Of a DNA stretch of 64,000 nucleotides, positions 46,616-60,994 are shown in pieces. A program made the position numbers and the translations under genes. Origin of the DNA: Pythium myriotylum (lineage: Eukaryota > Oomycota > Peronosporomycetes > Pythiales > Pythiaceae); assembly GCA_023091665.1 (NCBI GenBank), contig JALJCQ010000014.1, positions 1,488,001 to 1,552,000 of the forward strand. Reading direction: 5' to 3'. A model generated the notes under the pieces. It did no database searches and had not been told where the DNA came from. It was given only the letters and a program-made list of their open reading frames with translations. Every line of letters starts with the position of its first letter. Positions within the stretch are counted from its first letter, which is position 1.

Positions 46616-47837
46616 ACTGAGCTACCCGCGCGTCGAAACCAGACTCCTACGCTCACTCAACAAACCCCGCTTTGACAATACACTTGGACAACTTTCACAT
46701 TACACCAACAACAACACAATACACACATCATCGCCTCCACGCGAACAACTAACCAACAAACCGCCACAACCAGATACACACACGCCACCACACGCCGCAC
46801 CGGCGCACACGGATCCCAACAACCCAGCACAACGCTCCCCACACTACACCCCCACCGCATGCCATTGCTTTACCCTCTACGCACACATTACCCAGACCCC
46901 AGACCCCAGACCCCAGATCCATCTGACCATCCATCCCTACGTGGTGATACACAGCTCCTTCCGAATGCGTGTGACCCCGCACTGCTGTCAAACACCCGAC
47001 CCAAATGCCATCCATCCATCCGACGCCGTCCACGACTCGATTGGCCTATACGTCTGCCTACCGATCATGCTTGTCAGCCCGTTATCTCGTCGTACTATCA
47101 TTCTCTCACGCATGATGAGTGCTATCCTCACATCAACGAAACCAAAAGCCAAACTGAACTCGGAACCGCGACCGCGACCGCGACCGCGACCGAAACCGAT
47201 ACCGAAACCGCGACCGAAACCGAAACGAGCATCCCGCTTGCCTTCCGGTTGATGCCACCCCACACAGGTGGGCTGATCCGTCCTTCATCCTTCGCCTCGT
47301 GTCGTCTGTGCGAGCTGAGCGAAGGTGTCTATTGTCCACACAGGATCTCGACTCAACTGCGCGTATGTGTTGGCACGACAGACTCGAACGACTACACCAA
47401 CCTGAACGTGGTCGATGGACTCGTAGTTGGGACCCACCCACTCACCCACCCACGCTGGGTCCGCGGTGAGGGGCTAGAACCAACGAGTGCGAGTGGATTG
47501 AAGCCACATGCGTGGGAACAAGTGCGGGGGTTGGTGCCGACTCCTGGTTCACCTTGTCAGCTGAACGCACACGCTGGTTAGATGGTGACATGCTCATCAA
47601 ATGGAGCCAACATGCGGGCAGCGGTGGAGTGTGGAAAGAAAGACAAGCAAGCACGACGAAGAGCGAGCATTGTCGAGGATAGGATGAGGGTGACGGGAAG
47701 GAGGTGATAGATAATGTGCTGGTGTGTGTGTTTGTGTTTGATTGTGTGGTGATTAGTTGTGTTGTTTTATTGTTTTGGTTGTTGTAGTATGCGGTGTGTT
47801 TGTGTATGTGAGTGGAGTCGGGCGTGGATCAAAAAGA

Positions 47838-47909
47838 AGCGCGAGACCGGGTTCGAACCAGTGACCCTTCGAGCTGCAATCGAAAGCTCTACCACTGAGC
47901 TACCCGCGC
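47838..47909 (-). tRNA. tRNA-Cys(GCA), unit U28
   Basis: Intact; unit 46633-47910 (1278 bp). Confidence 0.97.
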
Positions 47910-49114
47910 GTCGAAACCAGACTCCTACGCTCACTCAACAAACCCCGCTTTGACAATACACTTGGACAACTTTCACATTACACCAACAACAACACAATAC
48001 ACACATCATCGCCTCCACGCGAACAACTAACCAACAAACCGCCACAACCAGATACACACACGCCACCACACGCCGCACCGGCGCACACGGATCCCAACAA
48101 CCCAACACAACGCTCCCCACACTACACCCCCACCGCATGCCATTGCTTTACCCTCTACGCACACATTACCCAGACCCCAGACCCCAGATCCATCTGACCA
48201 TCCATCCCTACGTGGTGATACACAGCTCCTTCCGAATGCGTGTGACCCCGCACTGCTGTCAAACACCCGACCCAAATGCCATCCATCCATCCGACGCCGT
48301 CCACGACTCGATTGGCCTATACGTCTGCCTACCGATCATGCTTGTCAGCCCGTTATCTCGTCGTACTATCATTCTCTCACGCATGATGAGTGCTATCCTC
48401 ACATCAACGAAACCAAAAGCCAAACTGAACTCGGAACCGCGACCGCGACCGCGACCGCGACCGCGACCGAAACCGATACCGAAACCGCGACCGAAACCGA
48501 AACGAGCATCCCGCTTGCCTTCCGGTTGATGCCACCCCACACAGGTGGGCTGATCCGTCCTTCATCCTTCGCCTCGTGTCGTCTGTGCGAGCTGAGCGAA
48601 GGTGTCTATTGTCCACACAGGATCTCGACTCAACTGCGCGTATGTGTTGGCACGACAGACTCGAACGACTACACCAACCTGAACGTGGTCGATGGACTCG
48701 TAGTTGGGACCCACCCACTCACCCACCCACGCTGGGTCCGCGGTGAGGGGCTAGAACCAACGAGTGCGAGTGGATTGAAGCCACATGCGTGGGAACAAGT
48801 GCGGGGGTTGGTGCCGACTCCTGGTTCACCTTGTCAGCTGAACGCACACGCTGGTTAGATGGTGACATGCTCATCAAATGGAGCCAACATGCGGGCAGCG
48901 GTGGAGTGTGGAAAGAAAGACAAGCAAGCACGACGAAGAGCGAGCATTGTCGAGGATAGGATGAGGGTGACGGGAAGGAGGTGATAGATAATGTGCTGGT
49001 GTGTGTGTTTGTGTTTGATTGTGTGGTGATTAGTTGTGTTGTTTTATTGTTTTGGTTGTTGTAGTATGCGGTGTGTTTGTGTATGTGAGTGGAGTCGGGC
49101 GTGGATCAAAAAGA

Positions 49115-49186
49115 AGCGCGAGACCGGGTTCGAACCAGTGACCCTTCGAGCTGCAATCGAAAGCTCTACCACTGAGCTACCCGCGC
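49115..49186 (-). tRNA. tRNA-Cys(GCA), unit U29
   Basis: Intact; unit 47911-49187 (1277 bp). Confidence 0.97.
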
Positions 49187-50385
49187 GTCGAAACCAGACT
49201 CCTACGCTCACTCAACAAACCCCGCTTTGACAATACACTTGGACAACTTTCACATTACACCAACAACAACACAATACACACATCATCGCCTCCACGCGAA
49301 CAACTAACCAACAAACCGCCACAACCAGATACACACACGCCACCACACGCCGCACCGGCGCACACGGATCCCAACAACCCAACACAACGCTCCCCACACT
49401 ACACCCCCACCGCATGCCATTGCTTTACCCTCTACGCACACATTACCCAGACCCCAGACCCCAGATCCATCTGACCATCCATCCCTACGTGGTGATACAC
49501 AGCTCCTTCCGAATGCGTGTGACCCCGCACTGCTGTCAAACACCCGACCCAAATGCCATCCATCCATCCGACGCCGTCCACGACTCGATTGGCCTATACG
49601 TCTGCCTACCGATCATGCTTGTCAGCCCGTTATCTCGTCGTACTATCATTCTCTCACGCATGATGAGTGCTATCCTCACATCAACGAAACCAAAAGCCAA
49701 ACTGAACTCGGAACCGCGACCGCGACCGCGACCGCGACCGAAACCGATACCGAAACCGCGACCGAAACCGAAACGAGCATCCCGCTTGCCTTCCGGTTGA
49801 TGCCACCCCACACAGGTGGGCTGATCCGTCCTTCATCCTTCGCCTCGTGTCGTCTGTGCGAGCTGAGCGAAGGTGTCTATTGTCCACACAGGATCTCGAC
49901 TCAACTGCGCGTATGTGTTGGCACGACAGACTCGAACGACTACACCAACCTGAACGTGGTCGATGGACTCGTAGTTGGGACCCACCCACTCACCCACCCA
50001 CGCTGGGTCCGCGGTGAGGGGCTAGAACCAACGAGTGCGAGTGGATTGAAGCCACATGCGTGGGAACAAGTGCGGGGGTTGGTGCCGACTCCTGGTTCAC
50101 CTTGTCAGCTGAACGCACACGCTGGTTAGATGGTGACATGCTCATCAAATGGAGCCAACATGCGGGCAGCGGTGGAGTGTGGAAAGAAAGACAAGCAAGC
50201 ACGACGAAGAGCGAGCATTGTCGAGGATAGGATGAGGGTGACGGGAAGGAGGTGATAGATAATGTGCTGGTGTGTGTGTTTGTGTTTGATTGTGTGGTGA
50301 TTAGTTGTGTTGTTTTATTGTTTTGGTTGTTGTAGTATGCGGTGTGTTTGTGTATGTGAGTGGAGTCGGGCGTGGATCAAAAAGA

Positions 50386-50457
50386 AGCGCGAGACCGGGT
50401 TCGAACCAGTGACCCTTCGAGCTGCAATCGAAAGCTCTACCACTGAGCTACCCGCGC
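50386..50457 (-). tRNA. tRNA-Cys(GCA), unit U30
   Basis: Intact; unit 49188-50458 (1271 bp). Confidence 0.97.
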
Positions 50458-51662
50458 GTCGAAACCAGACTCCTACGCTCACTCAACAAACCCCGCTTTG
50501 ACAATACACTTGGACAACTTTCACATTACACCAACAACAACACAATACACACATCATCGCCTCCACGCGAACAACTAACCAACAAACCGCCACAACCAGA
50601 TACACACACGCCACCACACGCCGCACCGGCGCACACGGATCCCAACAACCCAACACAACGCTCCCCACACTACACCCCCACCGCATGCCATTGCTTTACC
50701 CTCTACGCACACATTACCCAGACCCCAGACCCCAGATCCATCTGACCATCCATCCCTACGTGGTGATACACAGCTCCTTCCGAATGCGTGTGACCCCGCA
50801 CTGCTGTCAAACACCCGACCCAAATGCCATCCATCCATCCGACGCCGTCCACGACTCGATTGGCCTATACGTCTGCCTACCGATCATGCTTGTCAGCCCG
50901 TTATCTCGTCGTACTATCATTCTCTCACGCATGATGAGTGCTATCCTCACATCAACGAAACCAAAAGCCAAACTGAACTCGGAACCGCGACCGCGACCGC
51001 GACCGCGACCGCGACCGAAACCGATACCGAAACCGCGACCGAAACCGAAACGAGCATCCCGCTTGCCTTCCGGTTGATGCCACCCCACACAGGTGGGCTG
51101 ATCCGTCCTTCATCCTTCGCCTCGTGTCGTCTGTGCGAGCTGAGCGAAGGTGTCTATTGTCCACACAGGATCTCGACTCAACTGCGCGTATGTGTTGGCA
51201 CGACAGACTCGAACGACTACACCAACCTGAACGTGGTCGATGGACTCGTAGTTGGGACCCACCCACTCACCCACCCACGCTGGGTCCGCGGTGAGGGGCT
51301 AGAACCAACGAGTGCGAGTGGATTGAAGCCACATGCGTGGGAACAAGTGCGGGGGTTGGTGCCGACTCCTGGTTCACCTTGTCAGCTGAACGCACACGCT
51401 GGTTAGATGGTGACATGCTCATCAAATGGAGCCAACATGCGGGCAGCGGTGGAGTGTGGAAAGAAAGACAAGCAAGCACGACGAAGAGCGAGCATTGTCG
51501 AGGATAGGATGAGGGTGACGGGAAGGAGGTGATAGATAATGTGCTGGTGTGTGTGTTTGTGTTTGATTGTGTGGTGATTAGTTGTGTTGTTTTATTGTTT
51601 TGGTTGTTGTAGTATGCGGTGTGTTTGTGTATGTGAGTGGAGTCGGGCGTGGATCAAAAAGA

Positions 51663-51734
51663 AGCGCGAGACCGGGTTCGAACCAGTGACCCTTCGAGCT
51701 GCAATCGAAAGCTCTACCACTGAGCTACCCGCGC
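51663..51734 (-). tRNA. tRNA-Cys(GCA), unit U31
   Basis: Intact; unit 50459-51735 (1277 bp). U29-U32 alternate five and four hexamers. Confidence 0.97.
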
Positions 51735-52933
51735 GTCGAAACCAGACTCCTACGCTCACTCAACAAACCCCGCTTTGACAATACACTTGGACAACTTTCA
51801 CATTACACCAACAACAACACAATACACACATCATCGCCTCCACGCGAACAACTAACCAACAAACCGCCACAACCAGATACACACACGCCACCACACGCCG
51901 CACCGGCGCACACGGATCCCAACAACCCAACACAACGCTCCCCACACTACACCCCCACCGCATGCCATTGCTTTACCCTCTACGCACACATTACCCAGAC
52001 CCCAGACCCCAGATCCATCTGACCATCCATCCCTACGTGGTGATACACAGCTCCTTCCGAATGCGTGTGACCCCGCACTGCTGTCAAACACCCGACCCAA
52101 ATGCCATCCATCCATCCGACGCCGTCCACGACTCGATTGGCCTATACGTCTGCCTACCGATCATGCTTGTCAGCCCGTTATCTCGTCGTACTATCATTCT
52201 CTCACGCATGATGAGTGCTATCCTCACATCAACGAAACCAAAAGCCAAACTGAACTCGGAACCGCGACCGCGACCGCGACCGCGACCGAAACCGATACCG
52301 AAACCGCGACCGAAACCGAAACGAGCATCCCGCTTGCCTTCCGGTTGATGCCACCCCACACAGGTGGGCTGATCCGTCCTTCATCCTTCGCCTCGTGTCG
52401 TCTGTGCGAGCTGAGCGAAGGTGTCTATTGTCCACACAGGATCTCGACTCAACTGCGCGTATGTGTTGGCACGACAGACTCGAACGACTACACCAACCTG
52501 AACGTGGTCGATGGACTCGTAGTTGGGACCCACCCACTCACCCACCCACGCTGGGTCCGCGGTGAGGGGCTAGAACCAACGAGTGCGAGTGGATTGAAGC
52601 CACATGCGTGGGAACAAGTGCGGGGGTTGGTGCCGACTCCTGGTTCACCTTGTCAGCTGAACGCACACGCTGGTTAGATGGTGACATGCTCATCAAATGG
52701 AGCCAACATGCGGGCAGCGGTGGAGTGTGGAAAGAAAGACAAGCAAGCACGACGAAGAGCGAGCATTGTCGAGGATAGGATGAGGGTGACGGGAAGGAGG
52801 TGATAGATAATGTGCTGGTGTGTGTGTTTGTGTTTGATTGTGTGGTGATTAGTTGTGTTGTTTTATTGTTTTGGTTGTTGTAGTATGCGGTGTGTTTGTG
52901 TATGTGAGTGGAGTCGGGCGTGGATCAAAAAGA

Positions 52934-53005
52934 AGCGCGAGACCGGGTTCGAACCAGTGACCCTTCGAGCTGCAATCGAAAGCTCTACCACTGAGCTACC
53001 CGCGC
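52934..53005 (-). tRNA. tRNA-Cys(GCA), unit U32
   Basis: Intact; unit 51736-53006 (1271 bp). Confidence 0.97.
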
Positions 53006-54211
53006 GTCGAAACCAGACTCCTACGCTCACTCAACAAACCCCGCTTTGACAATACACTTGGACAACTTTCACATTACACCAACAACAACACAATACACAC
53101 ATCATCGCCTCCACGCGAACAACTAACCAACAAACCGCCACAACCAGATACACACACGCCACCACACGCCGCACCGGCGCACACGGATCCCAACAACCCA
53201 ACACAACGCTCCCCACACTACACCCCCACCGCATGCCATTGCTTTACCCTCTACGCACACATTACCCAGACCCCAGACCCCAGACCCCAGATCCATCTGA
53301 CCATCCATCCCTACGTGGTGATACACAGCTCCTTCCGAATGCGTGTGACCCCGCACTGCTGTCAAACACCCGACCCAAATGCCATCCATCCATCCGACGC
53401 CGTCCACGACTCGATTGGCCTATACGTCTGCCTACCGATCATGCTTGTCAGCCCGTTATCTCGTCGTACTATCATTCTCTCACGCATGATGAGTGCTATC
53501 CTCACATCAACGAAACCAAAAGCCAAACTGAACTCGGAACCGCGACCGCGACCGCGACCGCGACCGAAACCGATACCGAAACCGCGACCGAAACCGAAAC
53601 GAGCATCCCGCTTGCCTTCCGGTTGATGCCACCCCACACAGGTGGGCTGATCCGTCCTTCATCCTTCGCCTCGTGTCGTCTGTGCGAGCTGAGCGAAGGT
53701 GTCTATTGTCCACACAGGATCTCGACTCAACTGCGCGTATGTGTTGGCACGACAGACTCGAACGACTACACCAACCTGAACGTGGTCGATGGACTCGTAG
53801 TTGGGACCCACCCACTCACCCACCCACGCTGGGTCCGCGGTGAGGGGCTAGAACCAACGAGTGCGAGTGGATTGAAGCCACATGCGTGGGAACAAGTGCG
53901 GGGGTTGGTGCCGACTCCTGGTTCACCTTGTCAGCTGAACGCACACGCTGGTTAGATGGTGACATGCTCATCAAATGGAGCCAACATGCGGGCAGCGGTG
54001 GAGTGTGGAAAGAAAGACAAGCAAGCACGACGAAGAGCGAGCATTGTCGAGGATAGGATGAGGGTGACGGGAAGGAGGTGATAGATAATGTGCTGGTGTG
54101 TGTGTTTGTGTTTGATTGTGTGGTGATTAGTTGTGTTGTTTTATTGTTTTGGTTGTTGTAGTATGCGGTGTGTTTGTGTATGTGAGTGGAGTCGGGCGTG
54201 GATCAAAAAGA

Positions 54212-54275
54212 AGCGCGAGACCGGGTTCGAACCAGTGACCCTTCGAGCTGCAATCGAAAGCTCTACCACTGAGCT
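54212..54275 (-). pseudogene. tRNA-Cys pseudogene, 5' truncated (U33)
   Basis: 64 nt: the first 8 nt (the 7-nt 5' acceptor strand plus U8) are missing and replaced by the start of B8 (GAGCT/TCACTTCGC). The A box loses its first base, and no acceptor stem can form with the new sequence. B box and terminator remain. Confidence 0.92.
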
Positions 54276-55069
54276 TCACTTCGCAATTTGCTCGCTACCC
54301 CTCAAGTGACCAAGTCCAGAAGTGTCCAGTCCAAGCACCCAGCCCAGCTGCCAGCCCATCACCCCCGACCCTCTCCACACCCAGTCGCCATGACCAAGGG
54401 TGCTGCGAGAGCCAAGACCAAGCGCAAGAAGCTTGGCATCGGGACGCTGCCGCCACCGCGCCGACCAGTCGGCATCCCATGCGTGCTTCCTTCGGCTTCA
54501 TCGGGAGAGCCGACATTCACCACATGGAGAGCGCGCGCCAGAGCTCGGCCACCTGGTCGACTCTAATATCAACCCACCGCTGATCAACCCACGCCGTGAC
54601 CAACACTCACGGCACCCAGCCACCAACCTTCACTCACGAGACCGTTGGGTAACCAACACTCACCGACACCAACCTCAACCCAACCAGCACTCACCGACAC
54701 CAACCTCAACCCAACCAGCACTCACCGACACCAACCTCAACCCAACCAGCATTCAAGCAACCCAGCATCAACCCAACCGGCATTCAGCCAACCCAGCTTC
54801 AACCCAACCAACACTCAACTCACCCAGCATCAACATACCAGCAAACCAGCAAATGAAGGTCAAGTTAACCCAGTACCCAGCTTCAACGACAACAGAACAA
54901 CAACCTCAACAACCCAACGAACCATGACGCAAGGATTCATCCTCTCAGCACAAACCGACCAGCCAACCACGAGACTCAACCGAACCTTAGCAACATAAAA
55001 CCCGCACGGGATTAGCGAGCAGTTAGAAGTCAGTCGTAAATGCTAGTGCAGCAATACAGACGCCTTGAA
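54276..55069 (+). mobile_element. Element B8, with truncating 5' junction
   Basis: 794 bp, three 31-bp repeats, right target copy complete (55070-55086), left copy reduced to ACTGAGCT. Shares the CCT variant near the small ORF end with B9 and B11, so these three descend from one event. Confidence 0.85.
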
Positions 55070-56291
55070 ACTGAGCTACCCGCGCGTCGAAACCAGACTC
55101 CTACGCTCACTCAACAAACCCCGCTTTGACAATACACTTGGACAACTTTCACATTACACCAACAACAACACAATACACACATCATCGCCTCCACGCGAAC
55201 AACTAACCAACAAACCGCCACAACCAGATACACACACGCCACCACACGCCGCACCGGCGCACACGGATCCCAACAACCCAGCACAACGCTCCCCACACTA
55301 CACCCCCACCGCATGCCATTGCTTTACCCTCTACGCACACATTACCCAGACCCCAGACCCCAGACCCCAGATCCATCTGACCATCCATCCCTACGTGGTG
55401 ATACACAGCTCCTTCCGAATGCGTGTGACCCCGCACTGCTGTCAAACACCCGACCCAAATGCCATCCATCCATCCGACGCCGTCCACGACTCGATTGGCC
55501 TATACGTCTGCCTACCGATCATGCTTGTCAGCCCGTTATCTCGTCGTACTATCATTCTCTCACGCATGATGAGTGCTATCCTCACATCAACGAAACCAAA
55601 AGCCAAACTGAACTCGGAACCGCGACCGCGACCGCGACCGCGACCGAAACCGATACCGAAACCGCGACCGAAACCGAAACGAGCATCCCGCTTGCCTTCC
55701 GGTTGATGCCACCCCACACAGGTGGGCTGATCCGTCCTTCATCCTTCGCCTCGTGTCGTCTGTGCGAGCTGAGCGAAGGTGTCTATTGTCCACACAGGAT
55801 CTCGACTCAACTGCGCGTATGTGTTGGCACGACAGACTCGAACGACTACACCAACCTGAACGTGGTCGATGGACTCGTAGTTGGGACCCACCCACTCACC
55901 CACCCACGCTGGGTCCGCGGTGAGGGGCTAGAACCAACGAGTGCGAGTGGATTGAAGCCACATGCGTGGGAACAAGTGCGGGGGTTGGTGCCGACTCCTG
56001 GTTCACCTTGTCAGCTGAACGCACACGCTGGTTAGATGGTGACATGCTCATCAAATGGAGCCAACATGCGGGCAGCGGTGGAGTGTGGAAAGAAAGACAA
56101 GCAAGCACGACGAAGAGCGAGCATTGTCGAGGATAGGATGAGGGTGACGGGAAGGAGGTGATAGATAATGTGCTGGTGTGTGTGTTTGTGTTTGATTGTG
56201 TGGTGATTAGTTGTGTTGTTTTATTGTTTTGGTTGTTGTAGTATGCGGTGTGTTTGTGTATGTGAGTGGAGTCGGGCGTGGATCAAAAAGA

Positions 56292-56364
56292 AGCGCGAGA
56301 CCGGGTTCGAACCAGTGACCCTTCGAGCTGCAATACAGACGCCTTGAAACTGAGCTACCCGCGC
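56292..56364 (-). pseudogene. Chimeric tRNA-Cys/element-tail gene (U34)
   Basis: 73 nt. Both acceptor strands, the anticodon and the T-arm are kept, but the 13 nt from G18 through the 5' anticodon strand are replaced by the 14-nt element tail ACAGACGCCTTGAA (as read on the + strand). D-stem pairing, G18-G19 and the anticodon stem are lost, so it is unlikely to be a working tRNA. The A box is disrupted after TAGCTCAGT. The unit is 55087-56365. Confidence 0.9.
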
Positions 56365-57563
56365 GTCGAAACCAGACTCCTACGCTCACTCAACAAACCC
56401 CGCTTTGACAATACACTTGGACAACTTTCACATTACACCAACAACAACACAATACACACATCATCGCCTCCACGCGAACAACTAACCAACAAACCGCCAC
56501 AACCAGATACACACACGCCACCACACGCCGCACCGGCGCACACGGATCCCAACAACCCAACACAACGCTCCCCACACTACACCCCCACCGCATGCCATTG
56601 CTTTACCCTCTACGCACACATTACCCAGACCCCAGACCCCAGATCCATCTGACCATCCATCCCTACGTGGTGATACACAGCTCCTTCCGAATGCGTGTGA
56701 CCCCGCACTGCTGTCAAACACCCGACCCAAATGCCATCCATCCATCCGACGCCGTCCACGACTCGATTGGCCTATACGTCTGCCTACCGATCATGCTTGT
56801 CAGCCCGTTATCTCGTCGTACTATCATTCTCTCACGCATGATGAGTGCTATCCTCACATCAACGAAACCAAAAGCCAAACTGAACTCGGAACCGCGACCG
56901 CGACCGCGACCGCGACCGAAACCGATACCGAAACCGCGACCGAAACCGAAACGAGCATCCCGCTTGCCTTCCGGTTGATGCCACCCCACACAGGTGGGCT
57001 GATCCGTCCTTCATCCTTCGCCTCGTGTCGTCTGTGCGAGCTGAGCGAAGGTGTCTATTGTCCACACAGGATCTCGACTCAACTGCGCGTATGTGTTGGC
57101 ACGACAGACTCGAACGACTACACCAACCTGAACGTGGTCGATGGACTCGTAGTTGGGACCCACCCACTCACCCACCCACGCTGGGTCCGCGGTGAGGGGC
57201 TAGAACCAACGAGTGCGAGTGGATTGAAGCCACATGCGTGGGAACAAGTGCGGGGGTTGGTGCCGACTCCTGGTTCACCTTGTCAGCTGAACGCACACGC
57301 TGGTTAGATGGTGACATGCTCATCAAATGGAGCCAACATGCGGGCAGCGGTGGAGTGTGGAAAGAAAGACAAGCAAGCACGACGAAGAGCGAGCATTGTC
57401 GAGGATAGGATGAGGGTGACGGGAAGGAGGTGATAGATAATGTGCTGGTGTGTGTGTTTGTGTTTGATTGTGTGGTGATTAGTTGTGTTGTTTTATTGTT
57501 TTGGTTGTTGTAGTATGCGGTGTGTTTGTGTATGTGAGTGGAGTCGGGCGTGGATCAAAAAGA

Positions 57564-57636
57564 AGCGCGAGACCGGGTTCGAACCAGTGACCCTTCGAGC
57601 TGCAATACAGACGCCTTGAAACTGAGCTACCCGCGC
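57564..57636 (-). pseudogene. Chimeric tRNA-Cys/element-tail gene (U35)
   Basis: Same scrambled sequence as the preceding unit's copy, 1272 bp away (unit 56366-57637), so the rearranged unit has itself been duplicated. Confidence 0.9.
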
Positions 57637-58842
57637 GTCGAAACCAGACTCCTACGCTCACTCAACAAACCCCGCTTTGACAATACACTTGGACAACTTT
57701 CACATTACACCAACAACAACACAATACACACATCATCGCCTCCACGCGAACAACTAACCAACAAACCGCCACAACCAGATACACACACGCCACCACACGC
57801 CGCACCGGCGCACACGGATCCCAACAACCCAACACAACGCTCCCCACACTACACCCCCACCGCATGCCATTGCTTTACCCTCTACGCACACATTACCCAG
57901 ACCCCAGACCCCAGACCCCAGATCCATCTGACCATCCATCCCTACGTGGTGATACACAGCTCCTTCCGAATGCGTGTGACCCCGCACTGCTGTCAAACAC
58001 CCGACCCAAATGCCATCCATCCATCCGACGCCGTCCACGACTCGATTGGCCTATACGTCTGCCTACCGATCATGCTTGTCAGCCCGTTATCTCGTCGTAC
58101 TATCATTCTCTCACGCATGATGAGTGCTATCCTCACATCAACGAAACCAAAAGCCAAACTGAACTCGGAACCGCGACCGCGACCGCGACCGCGACCGAAA
58201 CCGATACCGAAACCGCGACCGAAACCGAAACGAGCATCCCGCTTGCCTTCCGGTTGATGCCACCCCACACAGGTGGGCTGATCCGTCCTTCATCCTTCGC
58301 CTCGTGTCGTCTGTGCGAGCTGAGCGAAGGTGTCTATTGTCCACACAGGATCTCGACTCAACTGCGCGTATGTGTTGGCACGACAGACTCGAACGACTAC
58401 ACCAACCTGAACGTGGTCGATGGACTCGTAGTTGGGACCCACCCACTCACCCACCCACGCTGGGTCCGCGGTGAGGGGCTAGAACCAACGAGTGCGAGTG
58501 GATTGAAGCCACATGCGTGGGAACAAGTGCGGGGGTTGGTGCCGACTCCTGGTTCACCTTGTCAGCTGAACGCACACGCTGGTTAGATGGTGACATGCTC
58601 ATCAAATGGAGCCAACATGCGGGCAGCGGTGGAGTGTGGAAAGAAAGACAAGCAAGCACGACGAAGAGCGAGCATTGTCGAGGATAGGATGAGGGTGACG
58701 GGAAGGAGGTGATAGATAATGTGCTGGTGTGTGTGTTTGTGTTTGATTGTGTGGTGATTAGTTGTGTTGTTTTATTGTTTTGGTTGTTGTAGTATGCGGT
58801 GTGTTTGTGTATGTGAGTGGAGTCGGGCGTGGATCAAAAAGA

Positions 58843-58906
58843 AGCGCGAGACCGGGTTCGAACCAGTGACCCTTCGAGCTGCAATCGAAAGCTCTACCAC
58901 TGAGCT
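58843..58906 (-). pseudogene. tRNA-Cys pseudogene, 5' truncated (U36)
   Basis: Same break as U33, at the B9 junction; unit 57638-58906 (1269 bp). Confidence 0.92.
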
Positions 58907-59700
58907 TCACTTCGCAATTTGCTCGCTACCCCTCAAGTGACCAAGTCCAGAAGTGTCCAGTCCAAGCACCCAGCCCAGCTGCCAGCCCATCACCCCCGAC
59001 CCTCTCCACACCCAGTCGCCATGACCAAGGGTGCTGCGAGAGCCAAGACCAAGCGCAAGAAGCTTGGCATCGGGACGCTGCCGCCACCGCGCCGACCAGT
59101 CGGCATCCCATGCGTGCTTCCTTCGGCTTCATCGGGAGAGCCGACATTCACCACATGGAGAGCGCGCGCCAGAGCTCGGCCACCTGGTCGACTCTAATAT
59201 CAACCCACCGCTGATCAACCCACGCCGTGACCAACACTCACGGCACCCAGCCACCAACCTTCACTCACGAGACCGTTGGGTAACCAACACTCACCGACAC
59301 CAACCTCAACCCAACCAGCACTCACCGACACCAACCTCAACCCAACCAGCACTCACCGACACCAACCTCAACCCAACCAGCATTCAAGCAACCCAGCATC
59401 AACCCAACCGGCATTCAGCCAACCCAGCTTCAACCCAACCAACACTCAAGCAACCCAGCATCAACATACCAGCAAACCAGCAAATGAAGGTCAAGTTAAC
59501 CCAGTACCCAGCTTCAACGACAACAGAACAACAACCTCAACAACCCAACGAACCATGACGCAAGGATTCATCCTCTCAGCACAAACCGACCAGCCAACCA
59601 CGAGACTCAACCGAACCTTAGCAACATAGAACCCGCACGGGATTAGCGAGCAGTTAGAAGTCAGTCGTAAATGCTAGTGCAGCAATACAGACGCCTTGAA
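58907..59700 (+). mobile_element. Element B9
   Basis: 794 bp, junction GAGCT/TCACTTCGC, CAAGCAACCC variant, right target copy 59701-59717. Confidence 0.85.
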
Positions 59701-60922
59701 ACTGAGCTACCCGCGCGTCGAAACCAGACTCCTACGCTCACTCAACAAACCCCGCTTTGACAATACACTTGGACAACTTTCACATTACACCAACAACAAC
59801 ACAATACACACATCATCGCCTCCACGCGAACAACTAACCAACAAACCGCCACAACCAGATACACACACGCCACCACACGCCGCACCGGCGCACACGGATC
59901 CCAACAACCCAGCACAACGCTCCCCACACTACACCCCCACCGCATGCCATTGCTTTACCCTCTACGCACACATTACCCAGACCCCAGACCCCAGACCCCA
60001 GATCCATCTGACCATCCATCCCTACGTGGTGATACACAGCTCCTTCCGAATGCGTGTGACCCCGCACTGCTGTCAAACACCCGACCCAAATGCCATCCAT
60101 CCATCCGACGCCGTCCACGACTCGATTGGCCTATACGTCTGCCTACCGATCATGCTTGTCAGCCCGTTATCTCGTCGTACTATCATTCTCTCACGCATGA
60201 TGAGTGCTATCCTCACATCAACGAAACCAAAAGCCAAACTGAACTCGGAACCGCGACCGCGACCGCGACCGCGACCGAAACCGATACCGAAACCGCGACC
60301 GAAACCGAAACGAGCATCCCGCTTGCCTTCCGGTTGATGCCACCCCACACAGGTGGGCTGATCCGTCCTTCATCCTTCGCCTCGTGTCGTCTGTGCGAGC
60401 TGAGCGAAGGTGTCCATTGTCCACACAGGATCTCGACTCAACTGCGCGTATGTGTTGGCACGACAGACTCGAACGACTACACCAACCTGAACGTGGTCGA
60501 TGGACTCGTAGTTGGGACCCACCCACTCACCCACCCACGCTGGGTCCGCGGTGAGGGGCTAGAACCAACGAGTGCGAGTGGATTGAAGCCACATGCGTGG
60601 GAACAAGTGCGGGGGTTGGTGCCGACTCCTGGTTCACCTTGTCAGCTGAACGCACACGCTGGTTAGATGGTGACATGCTCATCAAATGGAGCCAACATGC
60701 GGGCAGCGGTGGAGTGTGGAAAGAAAGACAAGCAAGCACGACGAAGAGCGAGCATTGTCGAGGATAGGATGAGGGTGACGGGAAGGAGGTGATAGATAAT
60801 GTGCTGGTGTGTGTGTTTGTGTTTGATTGTGTGGTGATTAGTTGTGTTGTTTTATTGTTTTGGTTGTTGTAGTATGCGGTGTGTTTGTGTATGTGAGTGG
60901 AGTCGGGCGTGGATCAAAAAGA

Positions 60923-60994
60923 AGCGCGAGACCGGGTTCGAACCAGTGACCCTTCGAGCTGCAATCGAAAGCTCTACCACTGAGCTACCCGCGC
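60923..60994 (-). tRNA. tRNA-Cys(GCA), unit U37
   Basis: Intact, but the base just upstream of the 5' end is missing (left target copy 16 nt). Unit 59718-60994 has a private T-to-C change near 60414. Confidence 0.96.
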
